Of a DNA stretch of 64,000 nucleotides, positions 34,238-42,225 are shown piece by piece. The notes beneath the pieces were generated by a model, which was not told where the DNA came from, ran no database searches, and worked only from the letters and a program-made list of their open reading frames with translations. How positions within the stretch are numbered: the stretch's first letter is position 1; the number at the start of each line of letters is the position of its first letter. This DNA comes from Streptomyces canus (GTDB taxonomy: Bacteria; Actinomycetota; Actinomycetes; Streptomycetales; Streptomycetaceae): the NCBI RefSeq assembly GCF_030816965.1, contig NZ_JAUSYQ010000002.1, positions 5,057,501 to 5,121,500 on the forward strand, in the 5' to 3' direction. The translations under genes and the position numbers were made by a program.

Positions 34238-36922
34238 CTAACCGCTTGAGCCGCCGAAGAGCCCCCCATTGCCATTGCCGTTGGTGTTGCCGCCGTTCAC
34301 GTCCGTCGATGTGGCCGTAGGCGTCGAGGTCACACCTCCGTCGGTGCCACCGTTGGACGTACCACCCGAGTCGCCGCACTGCCAGTCGAACCGGCAGGTC
34401 TCGGTCGCTGTGGGGGACGGTGTGATGAGCGTCTGGCTGGGCGTCGGGGTCGGAGTCGGGGTGGGCGACTCGGTCTCAGTGGGCGTCGGAGTGGGCGTCG
34501 GGCTGGGTTCGTCGTTGAGGATCTCGCCAATGGGCTCCGGCGTCGGGAAGGGGATCGACTTCTCGCCCTTCAGTGCCTGCTCCATGTAGTCGTGCCAGAT
34601 CTCGGACGGGAACGAGGCACCATGGATCTTCTCCTGGCCACCTGTTCCGTACATCTCCAAGAAGGTTCGGTTCTTCTTGGTCTCGTCGTCGTCCAGCCGG
34701 AACATCGTGATCGCCGTGGACAGCTGCGGGGTGTACCCGACGAACCAGGCGGACTTGTTGCCGTCGGTGGTACCGGTCTTGCCCGCCACATCACGGCCGG
34801 TCAGCTGGGCGTTGGTACCCGTACCGTCCTCGACCACGGTCTTGAGGACATCGGTGACGTTGTCGGCGACCTTCTTCTCGAAGGCCCGCCTGGGCTGCGC
34901 CTCGTGCGTGAAGACGTCGCCGTCCTTGCTCGTGACCTTCTCGACGGAGTACGGCTCGTTCTGCTTACCGCTGGCCGCGAAGGTGGCGTATGCGCCCGCC
35001 ATCCGGATCGCGCTGGGGTCGGAGATACCAATGGAGAAAGACGGGAAGTTGGTGCCGGCCAGGCTGTTCTCCTTGAGGCCCGCGTCCATGGCCGACTCCT
35101 TCACCTTGTCCAGGCCGACGTCCATGCCGAGCTGCACGAAGGCAGAGTTCACCGACTCCCGCATCGCCTCACGAAGGTCGATCTGGTACTTGGGCGGAGA
35201 ACCGTAGGACTGCTTGCCGTCGTTCTCCTGGAGCCACTCCTTGTCCTCCTCGTTCTTCCAGATCGAACCGTCGTAGTTCTTGATCTTGAGGTCGTTCTTG
35301 CCGCTGAACAGGCTCTTTGCATTGACGACCGTACGCTCGTCCTGCGCCTGGCTTTCGCCCAGATCCGGATCGCGCACGCCCCACTTCATCGCCGCGGCGA
35401 GCACGAACGTCTTGAACGTCGAACCGACCTGGGCACCGGTCGAGTCGCAGTTGTTGGTGAAGTGGGTGGTCGCGTCCTCTCCTCCGTAGCAGGCCCGGAT
35501 CGCCCCGGTGGACGGCTCCACGGACGCCCCGCCGAACTGGACGTAGGTGTCCTTCGTCGGGCGCTTCTTGGGATCGATGTTCTCCTTGCGGACCTTGGTG
35601 ACCGCTGCCTCGAGTTCCTTGACCTTCTTCTTGTCGAAGGTCGTGTAGATCGAGAAGCCGCCCTGCTGGAGCTTGTCGGCACTGACGATCTTGTTGTTGA
35701 TCAGGTAGGCCTTTGCGAGGTCGACCAGATATCCGGTCTGCCCCTTGAGCTGGGTGTTGGACCGAGGGTTCTGCCACTTGGGAAGCGCGGTGTACCTGGC
35801 CCGCTCCGTCGCACTGAGGTGGCCGTACTCGACCATCTTGTCGAGGGTGTCCTGCATCTGCCCCAGAGCACGCCTGCTGTTGGCCTCGGGCGTGGCGTTC
35901 GCCGGGTCGATGGACTCCGAGCCCGCCGGGTCGTAGTACGTGGCGCCCTTGAGCATCGCGGCCAAGAAGGCGCACTCGCCCGGGTTCAGCTTCTGGGCAT
36001 CCTTGTTGAAGTAGGCGCGCGCGGCGGCCTGGATACCGTAGGCGTTGCGACCGTAGTACGCGGAGTTCAGGTAGCCCGCCATGATCTCGTCCTTCTTGAC
36101 CGTGGCACCCACCTTGACGGAGATGAAGATCTCCTTGAACTTACGGGTGATGGTCTGGGACTGGTCGTCCAGGCGCGCGTTCTTGACGTACTGCTGGGTG
36201 ATGGTGGAGCCACCCTGGGTGTTGCCACCCCTGGCCATGTTGAACACGGCGCGGGCGATGCCCTTGGGGTCGATGCCGCTGTCGGTGTAGAAGGTCTTGT
36301 TCTCCTGCGAGACGACGGCGTACTGCATCGCCTTCGGGATCTGCGCGAGGTTGACGATCTGTCGGTTCGTCTCACCACCGGTGGAGACCATCTCGGTCTT
36401 GTCGGACCAGTAGTAGACGTTGTTCTGCGACGTCGCGGTCTCGGCGACGTTCGGAACGCTCACGAGCGCGTAGCCGACGCCGGCGATCGCGACCAGGCCT
36501 CCGATGAAGCCGATGAACAGGCCCGTCACCAGCTTCCAGGACGGCACCCAGCGCGCCGCACCGTACTTGCCCGCCCGTGGATAGTCGATCAGCCGCTTCT
36601 TGCCCGGATCGGACGCGCGTCCTCGGCCGGTCGGCGCGCCGCGCCGACCTCCGCGGCCCGGCTCCGCCCCTCTGCGGCGACCAGCGCCTGTGTTTCTCTG
36701 GGCCGCACGTCGGGCCTCCGCGCGGCCGCCGTACGGACGATCCTCGCCTCCTGGACCGTAGGAATCCGACTCTTGGGAACTCGTCCCATAGGAGTCGGCA
36801 AGAGACCCGGTGGCGCCTCGCGGAGCCGCGCGGCGGCCGGAGGCCGAGCCGGACTGGCCGCGTCGGGCCGCGGCACGTCCGCCTCCCTGCGGCTGCGGCG
36901 GTTTGCGACGGTGCTCGCTCAT
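34238..36922 (-). CDS. Class A penicillin-binding protein (GT51 + transpeptidase)
   Basis: An 894-residue bifunctional peptidoglycan synthase. Cytoplasmic basic leader of about 130 residues, one transmembrane helix (WKLVTGLFIGFIGGLVAIAG), GT51 domain with SQENKTFYTDSGID near residue 205 (the usual EDRRFY-type catalytic Glu) and GGSTITQQYVKNA. The transpeptidase has the nucleophile in STFK near residue 504, SVNSA, and AGKTGTTDG near 714. The C terminus is a Thr/Pro repeat (PTPTPTPTETESPTPTPTP) and a Gly/Asn tail. ATG 36922 gives MSEHRRKPPQPQ; divergent from the PadR gene. Confidence 0.95.
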   Translation of the reverse strand: MSEHRRKPPQPQGGGRAAARRGQSGSASGRRAAPRGATGSLADSYGTSSQESDSYGPGGEDRPYGGRAEARRAAQRNTGAGRRRGAEPGRGGRRGAPTGRGRASDPGKKRLIDYPRAGKYGAARWVPSWKLVTGLFIGFIGGLVAIAGVGYALVSVPNVAETATSQNNVYYWSDKTEMVSTGGETNRQIVNLAQIPKAMQYAVVSQENKTFYTDSGIDPKGIARAVFNMARGGNTQGGSTITQQYVKNARLDDQSQTITRKFKEIFISVKVGATVKKDEIMAGYLNSAYYGRNAYGIQAAARAYFNKDAQKLNPGECAFLAAMLKGATYYDPAGSESIDPANATPEANSRRALGQMQDTLDKMVEYGHLSATERARYTALPKWQNPRSNTQLKGQTGYLVDLAKAYLINNKIVSADKLQQGGFSIYTTFDKKKVKELEAAVTKVRKENIDPKKRPTKDTYVQFGGASVEPSTGAIRACYGGEDATTHFTNNCDSTGAQVGSTFKTFVLAAAMKWGVRDPDLGESQAQDERTVVNAKSLFSGKNDLKIKNYDGSIWKNEEDKEWLQENDGKQSYGSPPKYQIDLREAMRESVNSAFVQLGMDVGLDKVKESAMDAGLKENSLAGTNFPSFSIGISDPSAIRMAGAYATFAASGKQNEPYSVEKVTSKDGDVFTHEAQPRRAFEKKVADNVTDVLKTVVEDGTGTNAQLTGRDVAGKTGTTDGNKSAWFVGYTPQLSTAITMFRLDDDETKKNRTFLEMYGTGGQEKIHGASFPSEIWHDYMEQALKGEKSIPFPTPEPIGEILNDEPSPTPTPTPTETESPTPTPTPTPSQTLITPSPTATETCRFDWQCGDSGGTSNGGTDGGVTSTPTATSTDVNGGNTNGNGNGGLFGGSSG

Positions 36923-37273
36923 CGAACGACTACTCCTCGGGCAGGCGCACCTTTGCGCGCCTGGAAACGGCGGCTGGTTTCCGGTCCCCCCGAAGTACGG
37001 ATGTGGTCGGTCCCGCATTCATCCGTACTGCACCGGGACAGCGACGCCCCCCAGGCGTCACTCGGTTCCCGGTGGTGTGCATGCCGCACAGACTACGCAC
37101 CGTCAAAACCAGCTGAGCCCCGAAGTTCACCCCAAAACAGGCAACTTGGTGCGCATGAATCATTGATGTGATCCCGTTCACCGTCCCCCCACTTGTCGCT
37201 TCCGGAAGGGCGTTCTATCGTCTTGATGTATCGAGTCGATACATCGGTGCGAGATAGAGACGAGGAGGCGACG
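36923..37273. other. Divergent PBP-PadR intergenic region
   Basis: 351 bases. Besides the PadR promoter and operator on its right side, it has a TTGACG on the minus strand (about 37105) that may belong to the PBP promoter, without a clear -10. No gene is supported. Confidence 0.5.
37193..37245 (+). promoter_or_regulatory. PadR promoter and palindromic operator
   Basis: TTGTCG (37193-37198), 17 bases, then TATCGT (37216-37221) form a promoter. Immediately downstream, 37225-37245 is a perfect palindrome of 21 bases with a central G, arms GATGTATCGA and TCGATACATC. It contains the ATGT/ACAT ends often bound by PadR repressors and would cover the transcription start. Autorepression is therefore likely. 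Confidence 0.65.
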
Positions 37274-37954
37274 ATGAGCCGGCGTTCCGGGATCCTCGAA
37301 TTCGCCGTACTCGGCCTGCTCCGTGAGTCCCCGATGCACGGCTATGAGCTGCGCAAACGTCTCAATACATCACTGGGCGTGTTCCGTGCGTTCAGCTACG
37401 GCACGCTCTACCCCTGCCTCAAGACGCTGGTCGCCAACGGCTGGTTGATCGAGGAACCGGGGCACACCACCGAGGACGCCCTCGCCGCACCACTCGCAGG
37501 GCGTCGCGCCAAGATCGTCTACCGGTTGACGGCGGAAGGTAAGGAACACTTCGAGGAACTGCTCTCGCAGACGGGTCCCGACGCGTACGAGGACGAGCAC
37601 TTCGCGGCTCGTTTCGCCTTCTTCGGCCAGACCTCGCGCGACGTCCGCATGCGAGTCCTCGAAGGCCGCCGCAGCCGGCTCGAGGAACGCCTGGAGAAGA
37701 TGAGTGCCTCGCTGGCACGCACCCGGGAGCGCCTCGACGACTACACGCTTGAGCTCCAGCGCCACGGGATGGAGTCCGTGGAGCGCGAAGTGCGCTGGCT
37801 GAACGAGCTCATCGAAAGCGAGCGGGCCGGCCGGGACCTGAAGGGTCCCGGCCATGGAGAGCCCACTCGCGACACCACAGAGGGAGCGCCGGGCGTCCTG
37901 CCCCGGACCGGGGACACCCCCGGTCCGGATACGCCCGGCGACACCGCCACGTGA
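37274..37954 (+). CDS. PadR-family transcriptional regulator
   Basis: A 226-residue PadR protein. The winged helix occupies residues 5-95 ([35 protein letters not shown]). A long charged helix follows for dimerisation ([20 protein letters not shown]), and a Thr/Pro/Gly-rich tail of about 30 residues ends it. ATG 37274 has GAGGAGG eight bases upstream. It precedes the inositol phosphate synthase gene by 44 bases in the same direction and may control it and itself. Confidence 0.9.
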   Translation: MSRRSGILEFAVLGLLRESPMHGYELRKRLNTSLGVFRAFSYGTLYPCLKTLVANGWLIEEPGHTTEDALAAPLAGRRAKIVYRLTAEGKEHFEELLSQTGPDAYEDEHFAARFAFFGQTSRDVRMRVLEGRRSRLEERLEKMSASLARTRERLDDYTLELQRHGMESVEREVRWLNELIESERAGRDLKGPGHGEPTRDTTEGAPGVLPRTGDTPGPDTPGDTAT

Positions 37955-37998
37955 GGTCCCTGCCAGGGCCTCACTCGTACACACAGGGAGCAACCGGA

Positions 37999-39081
37999 AT
38001 GGGTTCGGTTCGCGTAGCCGTAGTCGGCGTGGGCAACTGCGCCGCGTCGCTGGTTCAGGGAGTCGAGTACTACAAGGACGCCGATCCGGCGGCCAAGGTC
38101 CCCGGGCTGATGCACGTCCAGTTCGGCGACTACCACGTGCGTGACGTCGAGTTCGTCGCGGCGTTCGACGTCGACGCAAAGAAGGTCGGTCTCGACCTCG
38201 CCGACGCCATCGGCGCCTCCGAGAACAACACCATCAAGATCTGCGACGTGCCGAACACCGGTGTGACCGTCCAGCGCGGCCACACCCTCGACGGCCTCGG
38301 CAAGTACTATCGCGAGACGATCGAGGAGTCCGCCGAGGCCCCGGTCGACGTCATCCAGATCCTCAAGGACAGGCAGGTCGACGTTCTCGTCTGCTACCTG
38401 CCCGTCGGCTCCGAGGACGCGGCGAAGTTCTACGCCCAGTGCGCCATCGACGCCAAGGTCGCCTTCGTCAACGCCCTCCCGGTCTTCATCGCCGGCACCA
38501 AGGAGTGGGCGGACAAGTTCACCGAGGCGGGCGTCCCGATCGTCGGCGACGACATCAAGTCCCAGGTTGGCGCCACCATCACGCACCGCGTCATGGCGAA
38601 GCTGTTCGAGGACCGGGGTGTCGTCCTGGACCGCACGATGCAGCTGAACGTCGGCGGCAACATGGACTTCAAGAACATGCTGGAGCGCGAGCGCCTGGAG
38701 TCCAAGAAGATCTCCAAGACGCAGGCCGTCACCTCCCAGATCCCCGACCGGGACATGGGCGCGAAGAACGTCCACATCGGCCCGTCCGACTACGTCGCGT
38801 GGCTCGACGACCGCAAGTGGGCCTACGTCCGCCTCGAGGGCCGTGCCTTCGGCGACGTCCCGCTGAACCTGGAGTACAAGCTCGAGGTCTGGGACTCCCC
38901 GAACTCCGCCGGTGTCATCATCGACGCCGTGCGCGCCGCGAAGATCGCCAAGGACCGCGGTATCGGCGGCCCGATCCTGTCGGCCTCCAGCTACTTCATG
39001 AAGTCCCCGCCGGTCCAGTACTTCGACGACGAGGCCCGCGAGAACGTCGAGAAGTTCATCAAGGGTGAAGTCGAGCGCTAA
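37999..39081 (+). CDS. ino1: Inositol-1-phosphate (inositol-3-phosphate) synthase
   Basis: A 360-residue NAD-dependent enzyme that cyclises glucose-6-phosphate to inositol phosphate, needed for phosphatidylinositol and mycothiol. The NAD site is [48 protein letters not shown] and [20 protein letters not shown] are family blocks. ATG 37999 has GGGAG nine bases upstream. Actinobacterial short form. Following PadR gene suggests local control. Confidence 0.96.
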   Translation: MGSVRVAVVGVGNCAASLVQGVEYYKDADPAAKVPGLMHVQFGDYHVRDVEFVAAFDVDAKKVGLDLADAIGASENNTIKICDVPNTGVTVQRGHTLDGLGKYYRETIEESAEAPVDVIQILKDRQVDVLVCYLPVGSEDAAKFYAQCAIDAKVAFVNALPVFIAGTKEWADKFTEAGVPIVGDDIKSQVGATITHRVMAKLFEDRGVVLDRTMQLNVGGNMDFKNMLERERLESKKISKTQAVTSQIPDRDMGAKNVHIGPSDYVAWLDDRKWAYVRLEGRAFGDVPLNLEYKLEVWDSPNSAGVIIDAVRAAKIAKDRGIGGPILSASSYFMKSPPVQYFDDEARENVEKFIKGEVER

Positions 39082-39113
39082 GGCTCACTCAAAACGCTCC
39101 TGCCAGGGCTACA

Positions 39114-39147
39114 GAGGGTCTCCGGGTTGTATCACCCGGGGACCCTC
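39114..39147 (+). terminator. Hairpin terminator after ino1
   Basis: GAGGGTCTCCGGGT pairs with ACCCGGGGACCCTC (one G-T pair) around a 6-base loop, 33 bases after the stop codon and just before the MFS gene. Confidence 0.7.
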
Positions 39148-39169
39148 GCCGTATGTGAGGCTGTGCCCC

Positions 39170-40444
39170 ATGTCCGTCGTGCGTGATCTGCGGGTCCTGC
39201 TGCGCTTCCGGGACTTCCGGCGTCTGCTCTCCGTGCGCCTGCTCTCCCAGGGCGCGGACGGTGTCTACCAGATCGCGCTCGCCGCCTACGTCGTCTTCTC
39301 CCCAGAGAAGCAAACCTCGGCCGCGGCGATCGCCTCCGCGATGGCGGTCCTGCTGCTCCCTTACTCCTTGGTGGGCCCCTTCGCCGGCGTCCTCCTGGAC
39401 CGCTGGCGCCGCCGTGAGGTCTTCCTCTACGGCAACCTCTTGCGCGCCCTGCTGGCTTCGGTGACGGCCGTCCTGATGCTCAGCCACGTCCCGGACTGGC
39501 TCTTCTACGTCTCCGCCCTGTGCGTCACCGCCGTCAACCGCTTCGTTCTGTCCGGCCTGTCCGCCGCACTGCCCCGTGTCGTGGACGAGGAACGACTGGT
39601 GATCGCCAACTCCCTCTCCCCGACGGCCGGAACTCTCGCCGCGACCGCAGGCGGCGGCCTCGCCTTCGTCGTACGACTGGTGGTCGCCGACTCCGACGCA
39701 GTCGTGGTGCTGCTGGGAGCGGGGCTGTACCTGTGCGGCGCGCTCGCCGCGCTGCGCGTGCCACCCGAACTGCTGGGCCCCGACCGTGGGTTGATCAAGC
39801 CCCACCTCGGTACGGCTCTCGCCGGAACGGCCCGCGACCTGGTCGCCGGTATACGGCACCTGGCCGCACCCTCACGTCGGTCGGCCGCCCGGGCGCTCGG
39901 CGCGATGTCACTCATGCGGTTCTGCTACGGCGCTCTGCTCGTCATGGTCCTGATGCTCTGCCGGTACGCCCTGGCGTCCGATCCGGACGACGGACTTGCC
40001 CTGCTGGGCGTGGCATTGGGACTCTCCGGTGCCGGCTTCTTCGTCGCCGCCGTCATCACCCCTTGGACCGCAGGAAAACTCGGACCGGAGCGCTGGATCG
40101 CCGTGTGTGCGGCGACCGCCGCAGTGCTGGAGCCCACTCTCGGACTCCCCTTCGACACCGCTCCGATACTCATCGCGGCGTTCGTCCTGGGCCTGATCAC
40201 CCAAGGCGCGAAGATCGCCACGGACACCATCGTGCAGTCCTCCGTAGATGACGGATTCCGGGGCCGGATCTTTTCCGTCTACGACGTCCTGTTCAACATC
40301 GCCTTCGTGGGCGCCGCAGCCGTAGCCGCCCTGATCCTGCCGCCGGATGGCCGCTCGGTGACCCTGGTGATCGGGGTCGCCGTTCTCTATGCTGCGGTCG
40401 CCCTGGCGATGACGAAGGAACGGCGGATGGCGGCGGAACGATGA
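39170..40444 (+). CDS. MFS transporter
   Basis: A 424-residue protein with about 11-12 hydrophobic helices. MSVVRDLRVLLRFRDFRRLL opens it; the loop-2 motif is GVLLDRWRRREVFLYGN and later KIATDTIVQSSVDDGFRGRI. It resembles the macrolide-efflux-like MFS_3 group. Substrate unknown. ATG 39170 is the family start; the longer frame overlaps the ino1 stop region. Convergent with cca. Confidence 0.82.
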   Translation: MSVVRDLRVLLRFRDFRRLLSVRLLSQGADGVYQIALAAYVVFSPEKQTSAAAIASAMAVLLLPYSLVGPFAGVLLDRWRRREVFLYGNLLRALLASVTAVLMLSHVPDWLFYVSALCVTAVNRFVLSGLSAALPRVVDEERLVIANSLSPTAGTLAATAGGGLAFVVRLVVADSDAVVVLLGAGLYLCGALAALRVPPELLGPDRGLIKPHLGTALAGTARDLVAGIRHLAAPSRRSAARALGAMSLMRFCYGALLVMVLMLCRYALASDPDDGLALLGVALGLSGAGFFVAAVITPWTAGKLGPERWIAVCAATAAVLEPTLGLPFDTAPILIAAFVLGLITQGAKIATDTIVQSSVDDGFRGRIFSVYDVLFNIAFVGAAAVAALILPPDGRSVTLVIGVAVLYAAVALAMTKERRMAAER

Positions 40445-40478
40445 GGGGGCGATGTTTCACGTGAAACACCGCCCCCTC
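40443..40478. terminator. Near-perfect 36-base palindrome around parS
   Basis: GAGGGGGCGATGTTTCAC and its partner arm differ at a single base. It begins at the MFS stop codon and has parS 40454-40467 at its centre. Confidence 0.7.
40454..40467. other. parS site
   Basis: Exact GTTTCACGTGAAAC in the convergent MFS-cca gap, ten bases after the MFS stop. Confidence 0.92.
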
Positions 40479-40487
40479 TATGCGCCA

Positions 40488-40517
40488 GGGGTCATGTTTC
40501 ACGTGAAACATGACCCC
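40488..40517. terminator. Perfect 30-base palindrome around parS
   Basis: Perfect 15-base arms (GGGGTCATGTTTCAC and complement) with parS 40496-40509 in the centre, 11 bases before the cca stop codon. Confidence 0.7.
40496..40509. other. parS site
   Basis: Exact GTTTCACGTGAAAC, 42 bases from its neighbour. Confidence 0.92.
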
Positions 40518-40528
40518 GTTTCACGGCC

Positions 40529-41971
40529 TCAGCCCTGTGCGGCCCACCACTCCTTGAGCGCGGCCACCGCTTCGTCGTGCCCCATCGGCCCGTTCTCCAG
40601 ACGAAGCTCCAGCATGTGCTTGTACGCACGGCCCACAGCAGGTCCTGGCCCGACACCGAGGATTTCCATGATCTGGTTGCCGTCGAGGTCGGGCCTGATC
40701 GAGTCCAGCTCCTCCTGCTCCTGAAGCTGGGAGATCCGCTCCTCCAGACCGTCGTACGCACGCGACAGCGCGGCCGCCTTGCGCTTGTTCCGGGTCGTGC
40801 AGTCCGAGCGGGTCAACTTATGGAGCCGGTCGAGCAGCGGACCCGCGTCCCTCACATAGCGGCGAACCGCCGAGTCCGTCCACTCTCCGGTGCCGTACCC
40901 GTGGAAACGCAGATGGAGTTCAACGAGCCTCGAGACGTCCTTCACCAGCTCGTTGGAGTACTTGAGCGCCGTCATCCGCTTCTTGGTCATCTTCGCCCCG
41001 ACCACTTCGTGGTGGTGGAACGAGACCCGGCCGTCCTTTTCGAAGCGGCGGGTGCGCGGCTTGCCGATGTCGTGGAGCAGTGCGGCCAGGCGGAGGGTCA
41101 GGTCGGGTCCTTCCTTCTCCAGCGCGATGGCCTGCTCCAGGACAATCAGCGTGTGCTCGTAGACGTCCTTGTGCCGGTGGTGCTCGTCGCTCTCCAGGCG
41201 CAGGGCCGGAAGCTCGGGCAGCACATGCTCAGCAAGCCCTGTGTCGACCAGCAGCGTCAGGCCCTTGCGGGGATGGGCGGACAGGACGAGCTTGTTCAGC
41301 TCGTCCCGCACCCGCTCGGCGGAGACGATCTCCAGACGCCCGGACATCTCCGTCATCGCGGTGACCACCTCGGGCGCCACCTCGAAGTCGAGCTGCGCCG
41401 CGAAACGCGCAGCCCGCATCATCCGCAGCGGGTCGTCCGAGAAAGACGCTTCCGGAGTGCCTGGCGTCCGCAGCACACGCGCCCCGAGGTCGTCGAGGCC
41501 GCCATGGGGGTCGATGAACTTCTTCTCGGGGAGAGCTACGGCCATCGCGTTCACGGTGAAGTCACGACGGACGAGGTCCTCCTCGATGGAGTCGCCGTAC
41601 GACACCTCGGGCTTGCGCGAGGTCCGGTCGTACGCCTCGGACCGGTAGGTGGTCACCTCGATCTGGTAGCCGTCCTTCTGCGCCCCCACGGTTCCGAAGG
41701 CGATCCCTACCTCCCACACGGCGTCCGCCCAAGGCCGAACAATCTTCAGAACGTCCTGGGGGCGGGCGTCGGTCGTGAAGTCCAGGTCGTTGCCGAGCCG
41801 CCCGAGCAGTGCGTCCCGGACCGAACCGCCGACCAGGGCGAGTGAGAACCCGGCCTCCTGGAAGCGGCGGGCGAGGTCGTCGGCGACAGGTGCGACCTCA
41901 AGCGGTTCCTTCACCGCGCGGTCCTGCACCTGGCTCGGAGCACTGAGGTTGTCTTTGTTGGCGTTCGGCAC
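40529..41971 (-). CDS. cca: CCA tRNA nucleotidyltransferase
   Basis: A 480-residue class II nucleotidyltransferase that adds or repairs the CCA end of tRNA. The catalytic head is LVGGSVRDALLGRLGNDLDF (the GxS plus DxD arrangement), with RRDFTVNAMAV and FSDDPLRMMRAARFAAQLDF following. An HD domain is fused (LRLAALLHDIGKPRTRR, FHHHEVVGA). GTG 41971 (VPNANKDNLS) is the likely start; no ribosome site is clear, so a leaderless message is possible. Confidence 0.95.
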   Translation of the reverse strand: MPNANKDNLSAPSQVQDRAVKEPLEVAPVADDLARRFQEAGFSLALVGGSVRDALLGRLGNDLDFTTDARPQDVLKIVRPWADAVWEVGIAFGTVGAQKDGYQIEVTTYRSEAYDRTSRKPEVSYGDSIEEDLVRRDFTVNAMAVALPEKKFIDPHGGLDDLGARVLRTPGTPEASFSDDPLRMMRAARFAAQLDFEVAPEVVTAMTEMSGRLEIVSAERVRDELNKLVLSAHPRKGLTLLVDTGLAEHVLPELPALRLESDEHHRHKDVYEHTLIVLEQAIALEKEGPDLTLRLAALLHDIGKPRTRRFEKDGRVSFHHHEVVGAKMTKKRMTALKYSNELVKDVSRLVELHLRFHGYGTGEWTDSAVRRYVRDAGPLLDRLHKLTRSDCTTRNKRKAAALSRAYDGLEERISQLQEQEELDSIRPDLDGNQIMEILGVGPGPAVGRAYKHMLELRLENGPMGHDEAVAALKEWWAAQG

Positions 41972-42225
41972 AACAGAAGAGGGTACGTGGCCCGGGCCTC
42001 TCCGAGCGCCTCCATTAAACGTGCACAGACTCGCCATCCGGACCTGCACAAGGTCTGCTCCGGAGACTCACGGGCACGCTCTCCTTTATACCTGCACATT
42101 CAGGACAGTGCGGTAGTGTCCTCCGATCTTGTAGAGCAGTCCGCGGCACTTCCCCTCAGCGTGCATCGTTACCATGCGTGGACGCACATTCCGACGACCA
42201 CTGACGACGAGGGACGGGCGAGCGC

